Shown piece by piece: positions 1 through 8,894 of a stretch of DNA of 64,000 nucleotides (the stretch's first letter is position 1; each line of letters starts with the position of its first letter). The notes under the pieces were generated by a model. The model worked only from the letters and a program-made list of their open reading frames with translations. It was not told the DNA's origin and searched no databases. The stretch lies in NCBI GenBank assembly GCA_963556255.1, contig OY744610.1, positions 13,413,588-13,477,587 on the forward strand, read 5' to 3'. A program made the translations under genes and the position numbers. The DNA is from Allolobophora icterica. Lineage: Eukaryota; Annelida; Clitellata; Crassiclitellata; Lumbricidae.

Positions 1-3000
1 CCTCATCCACAACTAGACCGCATGCTAATGCTCTTGTTACGAATCTTCGAATTTTATTGACGTGGACTAGCCTTTTACTACCATCTCCCATATCAATCAA
101 GTAAGAACTCTTTGACCTTTTCTGTAAAATACTGCAATGACCATGCCATCTAGACATTAGTTTGTTAGATGATGTAGGGTACAGAACAACAACTTTGTCC
201 CCCGGTTCAAAAGATTTTTCCTTTGCAAATTTATTGTACTGATGTGCATATTGTTCTTGTTTCAACTGAGTATGAATCTCAGTATTTCTCAAAACTTCTG
301 ACAAGTTTTCCTTCAATTTTTCCAAATATTCTAAGGGCTTGTTCCCTAGATCTGATGGGAATTGAATTTCATTTGACCATGTTTCTTTAAGTATCGCTAG
401 GGGTCCGCGGGGCAAATGTCCGTAGACCATAAGGTATGGACTTACACCCGTTGTGGAATTCGGAACCTCTCTTAAAGCCCAGACAGTAAATGGTACTAAA
501 AGATGCCACTTTCTTGGATTTTTCTGAATCACATGGTGAATCATTTTTTTCAAAGATTGATTCCACCTTTCAACAAGTCCTGAAGCTTCGGGATGAAAAG
601 GGGTATTGAAACGTGGGGTGCAGCCTAGCAATTTCAAAAACTCCTGTGTCAAACGTGCTGTAAAATTTGTGCCCTGGTCACTTGTTATCACGGCTGGCAC
701 ACCTACTTGGATAAACAGCTGTAATAACGCATTACAAACAGCTGTTGCAGTTAACCGCTTCAATAGAAAAACAGTTGGCCAGCGAGTACATAAATCCACA
801 ATGCAAAGACAATATTTGTGGCCCTCTGCCGACGGTGGATCAATTTCGCCGATTAAATCCATTTGGAAATGCCTAAAAGGAATTTTCTCTCGTGGAATGG
901 GAGTAATTGGCACTCGATCTAACGTTAACTTTCTACTTTTTAATTGACACGCAGTGCAGGACCTACACCACTCACTAATGTCGTGTCTGATCCCCGGCCA
1001 AATAAAAGATAAAGATATCCGCTCACGGGTTTTCTCCTCGGCAAAATGCCCACCGAACACGGAGGCATGAGCGAATTCCATTATCTGCTTTCGCCTTTCC
1101 TGGGGAACTGCCAATTGGAAAACGAGCTGACCTGAGATAATGGTTCGTTTATATAACAGACCATTACACAAACAAAATTCAGAATTGCCTTGTCTCGCCT
1201 TATCAAACCATTTCCGCAAAGACTCATCTTCCTGTTGTTGCTTGCCAAACAAAACCGAATCTGATAAACCTACAGGCTGTTGTAGTGGTTGCTGTGATGA
1301 TGTTACTTGCTGTTGTGATGATAATGTATTATTATCTACACCACTTTCAGTTTTCTCTGTATCAAAAAGACTACCCAACTGTAAATCTGTTGTATCAGAT
1401 TTCTCCAAATCATCTGCCTCTTCACTTTGGCTTACTTCTTTACTCATCTCTTGTTCAGCTTTTCTCTTTTGTGCCCTTGTCATTACATTTGACTGCACCT
1501 GTGCATCCAAAATAGGAATTTGTGGCAATTGTTTTAAATCTGCAATGACCTCAGGGTGAAGAAGAAAGTTTTCTTTTCCCGTCATGTTTTCAACAACTGC
1601 ACATATTACAGGTAAAAAGGGTCCTATGTTTAGACACTTTTTTTTATCCTTATCCGTTTCCTCATTCGCCATTCTCAATTCAAGCTTGACCAATCTAGCC
1701 GAAACAGGTTTGCCCGCTGCACACTGAAGGCTTACCATACCCATTTCTTCCACTGGCACACCTTTTATTACCTCATGACTTAGCACGGGAATTTCTGTCC
1801 CAGAATCAACTAGGCAATTTATCCGTCTATTCTCACTTCCATTCTGTCTGATCTCCACTGCCACATGTTGTAAAGTCGCTTTTTTAAGAACCACATCAGG
1901 CTTAGGGCAATTAAAATTTTCTTCCTTCATTCTTTCATTCTCTGCCCTGCTTGTCTTTCTTTCATTCTCCACCACACACTTCATTACGACCTTCGCTTCA
2001 GTCTCGGTCGATTCCAAATTTTCACTTTCTGGTCTGTTAATCACCTGAATAACCGGTGTTTCCATATCTTCTAATGCACACGCCCTAGAAGAAACTTCTT
2101 TTGATTGCTTTTTCCAGCAATTCTTCAAAAGATGTGACTTATCACCACAAGCCCAGCACCTTCTCTCACTCTTTTCTGCAGTAAAACCTTTCTTCTCTTC
2201 AGGTCTTACATACTTATTCGGAAACACCTTTTCCTTAACAGACATTTCCTTCATGCCTCCATTACCTTGAACCTTGCCCTGCTGTACGTAATTCTCTTGC
2301 GGTTTTGGTGGACTGTAAAATGCTTTCGGTTGACCCAAATAACCAATTTTATTATTCACGTGGAGATCGGCCAACTCGGCGATAACATCAGATGTCAAAC
2401 AATCTGTTCCCTCTTTCATTAGAACAAACTGAAGTGGTCCCGGTCCCAAGGATTCTTTCAACCTGTCGGCCACCATTAGATCGGCCAGCTTTTCAAAGCT
2501 CTGTTTGACATCTCTGCTCCGTAAGTAATAATTAAAAATGTTCTTTAATCTGGTGTTAAAAAGAGTAAAAGTCTCATCGGGCATTTTTTTGGCCTCAAAA
2601 AATTGTGATCGATATTGGCGTGATGTCAATTTAAATTCTCGGAGGATGTAATCTTTGACCCGATCATAATCATCATGGTCCTGGAAAGCTAATCTGTTTA
2701 ACACTGCTCTTGCTTTGTATGTCATTAAGGGTAAGAGCAGTTTTACCCAAAACGCTTTCTCGACTTTAAAGCTTCTGAAAGCATTTTCAACCGTTTCAAA
2801 ATACATGGGTATGTCTCCCAAATCAGCAGGCATCCTAGGTAAAACATGCTTCATTGCATCACCTAGCCTTTTCATTTTAACAATAGGCGTTTTCTCCTCC
2901 TCCTCCTTCTTTCTTAACCTTTCTTCTTCACGCTCTCTCCATTTCAATCTTTCTGTTTCCATGTTCTCCATATGCATCTGTAATTGTTTTTTCTGAAATG

Positions 3001-3376
3001 CCATCTCCTCCTTTCTCATCTCCATTTCCTCTCTTCTTGAAACCATTTCTTTCAAAGCCATTTCTTCTTTTCTCTTTCTCTCCTCTCTCTTAAATGCCAA
3101 CTCCTCCATTCTCAATCTCTCCTCTCGATCTGCACTCATCCTTCTTTGCCTCTCCCCGTCCAACTCTCTACTCTCTTCTTCCACTTTTGCAAACGCTCCT
3201 TCATATTCCTCTCCTTCTTCTGCAATCCACGCCATAGCTAACTCTTCCAAAAGTGCTTCTCTGTCAAGCAACAACAATTCATCCTCAGACTTACCATACC
3301 TTACCAACGCTTGTCTGACCCTCTCGGTCGACATTTTCTTCAACTGAGCTTGTCTTTCACTTGAAAGACGCTCCAT
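1..3376 (-). CDS. Gypsy Gag-protease-integrase polyprotein, partial at its C-terminus
   Basis: An uninterrupted frame of about 1125 codons starts at 3376 and runs off the left edge. Order: a Glu/Lys/Arg-rich coiled-coil N-terminus (about 3370-2890), a capsid-like Gag region (about 2880-2300), a CCHC zinc knuckle CWACGDKSHLLKNC near 2158-2117, an aspartic protease with motif DSGTEIPV near 1807, a Ser/Gln-rich linker, an integrase zinc finger (His pair plus CRSCTAC), and the integrase core with Asp in MDLIGE, Asp in SDQGTNF (codon 679-677) and Glu in HPEASG. It ends with a GPY/F-like module (HVNKIRR). The protease, zinc-knuckle and integrase codons I checked are all in one frame. Reverse transcriptase and RNase H are absent upstream of integrase and presumably lie past position 1. 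Confidence 0.88.
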   Translation of the reverse strand, partial: MERLSSERQAQLKKMSTERVRQALVRYGKSEDELLLLDREALLEELAMAWIAEEGEEYEGAFAKVEEESRELDGERQRRMSADREERLRMEELAFKREERKRKEEMALKEMVSRREEMEMRKEEMAFQKKQLQMHMENMETERLKWREREEERLRKKEEEEKTPIVKMKRLGDAMKHVLPRMPADLGDIPMYFETVENAFRSFKVEKAFWVKLLLPLMTYKARAVLNRLAFQDHDDYDRVKDYILREFKLTSRQYRSQFFEAKKMPDETFTLFNTRLKNIFNYYLRSRDVKQSFEKLADLMVADRLKESLGPGPLQFVLMKEGTDCLTSDVIAELADLHVNNKIGYLGQPKAFYSPPKPQENYVQQGKVQGNGGMKEMSVKEKVFPNKYVRPEEKKGFTAEKSERRCWACGDKSHLLKNCWKKQSKEVSSRACALEDMETPVIQVINRPESENLESTETEAKVVMKCVVENERKTSRAENERMKEENFNCPKPDVVLKKATLQHVAVEIRQNGSENRRINCLVDSGTEIPVLSHEVIKGVPVEEMGMVSLQCAAGKPVSARLVKLELRMANEETDKDKKKCLNIGPFLPVICAVVENMTGKENFLLHPEVIADLKQLPQIPILDAQVQSNVMTRAQKRKAEQEMSKEVSQSEEADDLEKSDTTDLQLGSLFDTEKTESGVDNNTLSSQQQVTSSQQPLQQPVGLSDSVLFGKQQQEDESLRKWFDKARQGNSEFCLCNGLLYKRTIISGQLVFQLAVPQERRKQIMEFAHASVFGGHFAEEKTRERISLSFIWPGIRHDISEWCRSCTACQLKSRKLTLDRVPITPIPREKIPFRHFQMDLIGEIDPPSAEGHKYCLCIVDLCTRWPTVFLLKRLTATAVCNALLQLFIQVGVPAVITSDQGTNFTARLTQEFLKLLGCTPRFNTPFHPEASGLVERWNQSLKKMIHHVIQKNPRKWHLLVPFTVWALREVPNSTTGVSPYLMVYGHLPRGPLAILKETWSNEIQFPSDLGNKPLEYLEKLKENLSEVLRNTEIHTQLKQEQYAHQYNKFAKEKSFEPGDKVVVLYPTSSNKLMSRWHGHCSILQKRSKSSYLIDMGDGSKRLVHVNKIRRFVTRALACGLVVDE

Positions 3377-3929
3377 CTTGACACGTTATTCAAGAACCAA
3401 ATAATCAGTACACAAAGCAAAATTACACACAAAAGTGATAATTGTCAAGCTATTGTATACACAAATTCAACTTATCTTCAACCACGGTTTTCTTTTCTTC
3501 CGTTATCGTTGAAATCACCAACAGATCCGGTTGTCTCCGACTTGTTCACCGTCTGTCGATCCAGAACTTCGCCTGTCGATCCGTTGCACGGCTTGTTCTC
3601 CAATTCATGGCACCAGAAATCGTCCGCTTCAGTCACCGCGTGTACTGTTGACCTGGATACCGAACTGCTTGGCTTCGTCTGATTTCCTCCCTCCGAATCA
3701 GCTTGGCCTCCTCCGTTGCACCCCAAATCACACAGAAGGCAGCGGATACGACTTAGACCTAAATATGATCAGCCCTTATCGCATCCACTAACCAACTGCT
3801 GATTTCCGTCCGAGTTCGACTTGTGGATGGGCCCACTCGACCACTCAGACACAGATAACTATTTTGTTGTAGTTATCTCTCTACGTTGGTCACACACAAA
3901 CAGTCTCTTCTGTTGCGTAGCCAGGGATA

Positions 3930-3952
3930 TTCGCATCCCACCGCTGCCACCA
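3930..3952 (-). promoter_or_regulatory. Retrotransposon primer binding site (tRNA-Leu-like)
   Basis: On the plus strand the sequence ends CCACCGCTGCCACCA, like the 3' end of a metazoan tRNA-Leu with CCA. Its complement would anneal to that tRNA to prime minus-strand synthesis. It lies 3 nt from the inner LTR boundary at 3956, the expected place. The tRNA identity rests on recalled tRNA-Leu 3' ends and was not searched. Confidence 0.75.
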
Positions 3953-4175
3953 AAATGTCAGCTCTATTAAACCTACCAACTGAGTCAAACACAAAAGTTA
4001 TGACTGATTTAATACTACCACGTACGATCTTTATATACAGGATACATACACAGGCATGCACATACGGCTCTTTTGATTGGCTAAAGCCGTATGCTCTATA
4101 CTAATTATACATTGTCCTATCCTAGCAAAGTCTTTATATAGCTATACTGTCATTATACTATACAAGCATATACAT

Positions 4176-7100
4176 TAGGGTGGAGTGAATCCGAGTGAAA
4201 AACAATTTTTTCTCGAATTTCAAAATCCGTTAGTGATCAAAAGTTGCGTATGGTATCACAGAAATGCTACAAAAATTTTGAAATTTTTATGTTGACGTCT
4301 TCTGCCCTCTACCGGACGATTTAAGGACAAAATGGCTGCCAATTACTTCAGATGACTAAAAGTAAAGCATTTTATGTGACAGAAACACGGTTTTATGCTC
4401 TAAATTAAGATTATAGGGTTCAAGGAATGCAATGGAATCAAAGATATATATGTAGCACTTCAAAAAATCAAAATGGCGGACAAAATGGCGGCCAGAATCT
4501 TAAAATGGCAATTGATGAAGTCATGTATGCAATGGAATCATGATTTCAGGGTCTGAGTCAACATTTTCGAGGTCAACAAATATGATGAAGCCAATGTCAT
4601 TCAGGTAGCACTGCACGAAAACCAAAATGGCGGACAAAATGGCGTCCATATCCTGGAATTGGCTATTAGTGGAGTTCTGTATGTAATTATTTAGTATTGA
4701 AATCACGCTTTGTTTCATATGTTGGCATTATCTTTCTAGCTTCAAGTCTTGCGCGAACTAATCCATCTCTTGCATGCTGTCCAACAACCAGCAATGATGA
4801 CTCTGTAACTGTCTTGACAGACCTCTCGACTGCTTGAGTATGGCATGGAAACTTTGGAAAGCGAAGTAAATCAATCGCGGAGTCGTCGGCATTGTGGATC
4901 AACTGTTCCAGGTCGTCATCATTTATGTCCTTCGTTAGAGGTGGCTCTGTCACTTCACATGACTGCCAGTCAATTAATTCTGTATAGTCGGCTGCATGAA
5001 AGTTCAAACTTGGGGGGTGAAATATGCGAATTCCTCTCTGAGGCTTCTTACTCGATCGCGCCTTCATTATTCTTCTGATTCCTAATTCTCGAATTGATTT
5101 CCTCTCATCCGTGATCATTGAAAGAAGTACATTTTCAGGATGAGCAAAGAAGGCGTTTCTCTGAATAACTGGATCAACTATTGACTTTAAATAATCAGGC
5201 AAGTATCGTGATTTGTTAGCAAGCATCCACAGATGCTTCGCACCATCTTTGCAGGAGGGTTTGGACTTTACTGCAAACCAAACAGGGGCGTAAACTTTCA
5301 AAACGAACTCAGTAATTGTCGAGAGACAGTTGCTTGGCTCTTTCGTGGCAACGTATAGGCGTAGTATTCTGTTAGCCAAAGTCAACCAACGAGACATTAC
5401 TAGTTTTCCAGGACTTCGATGCAACAGTGCCTCATCGCATATACCACTAGATACAGCTTGAGACATGTCGTACAAGTATCTCTGGTCTGTACTGAGATCC
5501 TGCAGAACAGAGTCAGGTAGCACTTGTAAATCGCATTCAATTTGCTGGAATTTAACCATTGGCATGTTCTCACATCGTTGAACTTGTGTTCCAAGTTCGC
5601 CTGAAAAGCTTCGTGGTCCGGTAGTACTGCCATCAAGTTGCTCGAAGAGGTGACGTAACGGTAGCTCGTTGGTATGTAATAGGCATATGAACCAGTGGAG
5701 TGGACGCTTAAGATGTACTTCTAACAATCTGATAATACCACCCTTATGTCCTGTGTTGACAGCCGTTCCATCGCATCCCATGACAGCCAATAATTCCATG
5801 CCTATCTTTCTTTCTTCGAAGAAATCCAGTATGGCCTGCTTTATACACTCAGCACTGCCACGCACTGGAGCAATATGTCCCAAATAGTTCGAATCGGGTT
5901 CTTCAATCAATACTATGTGTTCTTCAATAACAGTCCTGCGATGTAACTTACCTCCAATATTTTCCTGCAGTAGAGTCTTGTCTTTTCTGCCGTCGAAGTA
6001 TAGACCGCGAAGATCCGAAGAATGGCTTGCGGATTCCTGAAGCAAATCTTCACGCAGTCTTTTTCTTTCTCTTCGGAGTTTGGAACGGTCAATAACCTCA
6101 GATTTATCGCCAGTTGTTACTATTCCGAAATCTGTAAGTAGGCTCGAAGCAATGTCTGCTGCTGCTCTGTCAGATATTCCATATCTCTCTGACGCTTGTG
6201 CCGTGTTCGTCAGTCGTCGTCTTTGTTGTGAGTGTTGAGTTTTGGCGATTTTTTTGTCTTCCATTTCTTCCTTGCCTGCTGAAGATCCATTATCGGTTTC
6301 GTCACCTTCAAGGTTTTTGTCAGATGAATAATGTTCATCAAGCTCATCAACCGACCTTGATGTTGAAGCACCGCTTGATGTAAGTCGCATCGCTTCGTCC
6401 TTCTTTCGTTGTGCTCTAAGCATAAGTTTTTCTGTTTTCGGCCGGTCGATTGACCCTATCATCATTGTCCTTACAGTTCTTTGGTCTTTTAGAAATTGTC
6501 TTTCTTCCACCGGAATCTTTCCTTCTTTTGGACATCTACATGCGGCTGGATCTGAGCACTTGCAACTGGCAATGTCAAACAACGTATTTATTGCATGTTC
6601 TCTGAATTTTGCGACCTTCTGCTCGTAGTTGGCACTTCTTTTACATGCGGGGTATCGGATTAACTTTAGATACTGATCATGATGGATTCGCACAAGTTTA
6701 GTGATTCGATCTATCTTAACAGTCGGGACAGAGGCCCGTGTCCAAATTTCTCTCACTTTTTTTACTAGAACACTGACAATTTCGAATGCTTCGGGCTCTT
6801 TAACTGGGTGTTTACGTAAATCACGCCTTACCCATTGGTAGTCCTCAAGAAGATCTCGAATAGTTGGTAAGACATCTAGTTTCATTCGCTTTGCAACTCC
6901 AAATATTGGACAGATGATCACTTTTCTCTTAAGTCTTAAGCGACTCTCAGCCATTTTGCTTCTACAGTTTGCTAAGAAAATGAAATTCTATCAGAATGTA
7001 TTTAAAGAATACTACGAATACTACTAAGAATACATAATAGTTTAGGTCACGTCACGATGATGGAATTCTATCACTTTGGTTGACGTAAACATGAAATATT

Positions 7101-7281
7101 GCAGGCTAAATTGCCTGACAGTACTGAAAATCAATATGGCGTCCTAAAATCGTCCGGTAGAGGGCAGAAGACGTCAACATAAAAATTTCAAATTTTTTGT
7201 AGCAATTCTGTGATACCATACGCAACTTTTGATCGCTAACGGAATTTCAAATTCGGAAAAAAAATTTTTCACTCCACCCTA
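4176..7281 (-). mobile_element. hAT-like DNA transposon, apparently complete and autonomous
   Basis: The 3106-bp element starts TAGGGTGGAGTGA and ends with the complement TCACTCCACCCTA. It is flanked by perfect 8-bp direct repeats ATATACAT (4168-4175 and 7282-7289). The inverted repeats extend imperfectly for about 150 bp (4176-4330 against 7137-7281). One long transposase frame fills the middle. Between the left inverted repeat and the gene, short AAAATGGCGG motifs recur (about 4473-4640). The 8-bp target duplication and TAGGG-type ends fit hAT; P elements also duplicate 8 bp, so the superfamily is likely but not proven. Confidence 0.88.
4687..6954 (-). CDS. Transposase of the hAT-like element (755 aa)
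   Basis: A single uninterrupted 755-codon frame that would catalyse cut-and-paste transposition. A Cys cluster CKCSDPAACRC lies at residues 131-141, and a charged, Ser-rich linker at about 195-245. The presumed RNase H-like core has LYFDGRKD (Asp near residue 321), MGCDGT (Asp near 395) and LLHTNELPLRHLF shortly after; these Asp residues are my candidates for the catalytic pair. The Met is 7 codons into a basic N-terminus preceded by non-coding sequence. No frameshift or internal stop breaks it, and it is framed by terminal repeats, so the copy could be active. No BED finger is obvious. The family assignment rests on the 8-bp duplication and ends more than on protein motifs. Confidence 0.85.
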   Translation of the reverse strand: MAESRLRLKRKVIICPIFGVAKRMKLDVLPTIRDLLEDYQWVRRDLRKHPVKEPEAFEIVSVLVKKVREIWTRASVPTVKIDRITKLVRIHHDQYLKLIRYPACKRSANYEQKVAKFREHAINTLFDIASCKCSDPAACRCPKEGKIPVEERQFLKDQRTVRTMMIGSIDRPKTEKLMLRAQRKKDEAMRLTSSGASTSRSVDELDEHYSSDKNLEGDETDNGSSAGKEEMEDKKIAKTQHSQQRRRLTNTAQASERYGISDRAAADIASSLLTDFGIVTTGDKSEVIDRSKLRRERKRLREDLLQESASHSSDLRGLYFDGRKDKTLLQENIGGKLHRRTVIEEHIVLIEEPDSNYLGHIAPVRGSAECIKQAILDFFEERKIGMELLAVMGCDGTAVNTGHKGGIIRLLEVHLKRPLHWFICLLHTNELPLRHLFEQLDGSTTGPRSFSGELGTQVQRCENMPMVKFQQIECDLQVLPDSVLQDLSTDQRYLYDMSQAVSSGICDEALLHRSPGKLVMSRWLTLANRILRLYVATKEPSNCLSTITEFVLKVYAPVWFAVKSKPSCKDGAKHLWMLANKSRYLPDYLKSIVDPVIQRNAFFAHPENVLLSMITDERKSIRELGIRRIMKARSSKKPQRGIRIFHPPSLNFHAADYTELIDWQSCEVTEPPLTKDINDDDLEQLIHNADDSAIDLLRFPKFPCHTQAVERSVKTVTESSLLVVGQHARDGLVRARLEARKIMPTYETKRDFNTK

Positions 7282-7558
7282 ATATACATAATTACATATA
7301 AACCACGCCTACCCACTCTAGAGCCTAACAAAACACCTACCCACAATTAATGCATATGACAGGCTCTCTTCAGGATAATTGTTTGTTTGACATTTACGGT
7401 TATTGCGATATATATATAAATATATATAAATATATAAATTATATATATACCATATATTATATATATCGAGGATTAAAATCAGAATAAGTTTTCTTTTTCA
7501 TCGGATTCACACTGTTTTAGTCGTTATTTAAGGCTATACTCTTTTATTTACATTACAT

Positions 7559-7925
7559 TGTGTTAGAATAAAAGGCCCACAATTGTGGAATTCCATTGAT
7601 CCTAATCCACGTGCACTACGATCACTAAATGCATTCAAATCTGTTTATAAATCGTGTTTGATTGATCAATATTAGCTACACAACGAGTTATCTACTGATC
7701 TCTTACTTTATCTCACTTCATAAGAGGATGATTGTTAACATTGCAAGTGTGTTACATCCTACTGACTATATGAACCTTTGATGACTGCTAACGGGGATGA
7801 CTAGATAAGCTGTTTCAGCTTCTTGTCTCCGGGGATCGTCTTATTGCTTTAAATTTAAAAGAGATACATCAACGTCACTTTTGCTAATAATGTCACAGCA
7901 TCAACTTACATAATAACCGTTGTAC

Positions 7926-7968
<43 letters not shown>

Positions 7969-8232
7969 CCGTAAACAAACACTTGTGACGTCACTATACT
8001 GCCGCCTTGGCGACGGTTGTCTTGACGGTTGTCTTGACGACGGCTATAGGCCTATAATATGACGTTATTAATAATTGTTTTTTATATACCGTGATTTTTC
8101 ACGGGTTTACAGCTAGTAGTATAATATCACATCTAGATATCACGATACAGACTGTGCATTTTACGTTATTTACTGTTAAGCAAATACTGGTCTTGTAATC
8201 GTTTCAATAAATTTGATTTGATTTGATTTGAC
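7559..8232 (+). mobile_element. LINE 3' fragment with (GATTT)n-type tail
   Basis: Near the start a frame reads KGPQLWNSIDPNPRALRS, the usual C-terminal signature of a LINE reverse transcriptase (GPxLWN...LR), followed by a stop, an untranslated part and a short tandem ATTTG tail at 8203-8232. It is a 5'-truncated relic. The tail matches that of the LINE fragment ending at 15233, suggesting the same family. Confidence 0.6.
7926..7968 (+). repeat. (TGTC)n microsatellite
   Basis: About eleven perfect GTCT/TGTC units inside the LINE 3' region, followed by GC-richer sequence with two copies of a TTGTCTTGACG motif. Confidence 0.9.
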
Positions 8233-8567
8233 AGTCTATAATCCATACAGGCTCTTTAACCACTTACATTTTACAACCAATCTCGGTAAAGGCGAGCTTT
8301 ATAAAGTTGTATTTATTAGCTGAAACTAAAGTCATTTGTTAAGCTATGGTGAAATTGTGAAAATGCTAGACGTCCTTTGTGTATTATATCTGTATTTAAA
8401 AGTGAACATTTTATGCAGTACTTTTAATAGAACCTCTCACAGGCGATTTATTAAGTGATGATAAAGTTCAAAGAACAAAAAATCATCTGCATTAGAAACT
8501 TCAAACATTAGACAGGTTACTTCGAAAAAAAGACTTCCAAGTGTTTATTTTTAACGCTGTGTTTCAG

Positions 8568-8894
8568 GGCAAGGTCCAACGTGTTCGTGCAAAATGGTCG
8601 GCTCATCCAGCGTTCAACTGACCTGCAGTTCCATTTATGCTGATAGCACTTACGTTCCGATTGCTGCTATTTTCACACTGTATGTCAATGGTAATTTCAA
8701 AACTTCTGAGACGCCTCAAAGGACCAATTATGACGCATGGACCTGGATTTCAACATCAACATTTACGACCGATTACGCTGATTCTTCGACCTACCAATGC
8801 AGTCTGACATTCGGCCAACCAACGGAAGTTCAGGATCCAATCGTTGCAATGAATGCGCCGAAGTTTAATCACAGTTGTTCGGTGGCAGCATCTG
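8568..8894 (+). CDS. Gene A Ig2 exon
   Basis: 327 nt between TTTCAG and GTGAGT. It keeps the family opening GPTCSC (GPICSC in sister genes), the strand-B Cys in VQLTC and the strand-F motif SSTYQC. The strand-C Trp of sister exons (MKWTVNG) is Leu (FTLYVNG). It is longer than the 309-315 nt of the other Ig2 exons. It opens with the same split codon, which would take a C from an upstream Ig1 exon. Confidence 0.72.

Larger units (their letters stand above)
1..7361 (-). mobile_element. Ty3/Gypsy LTR retrotransposon, 5' part, with a hAT inserted in its LTR
   Basis: The element reads right to left. It has a 5' LTR (7361 down to 3956, split by a hAT), a primer binding site (3952-3930), a leader of about 550 nt with no clear signal (3929-3377), and one open frame (3376 to the left edge) coding Gag, protease and integrase. 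Its reverse transcriptase, RNase H and 3' LTR are not in the window. The integrase follows the protease after only about 160 residues, leaving no room for reverse transcriptase between them, so this is not the usual Gypsy order. Confident as a Gypsy-type element; whether the whole element is intact cannot be judged. Confidence 0.9.
3956..7361 (-). repeat. 5' LTR of the Gypsy element, interrupted by a hAT transposon
   Basis: The LTR has the short inverted ends TGTCA (3956) and TGACA (7361), matching the usual TG...CA. Removing the hAT at 4176-7281 and one copy of its 8-bp target duplication leaves about 292 bp. The inner end abuts the primer binding site. The partner LTR lies outside the window, so LTR-LTR divergence cannot be used to date it. 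Confidence 0.72.

Noticed and set aside
606..3791. Several plus-strand frames across the Gypsy element
   Set aside because: Antisense to the Gag-protease-integrase frame or in its untranslated leader.
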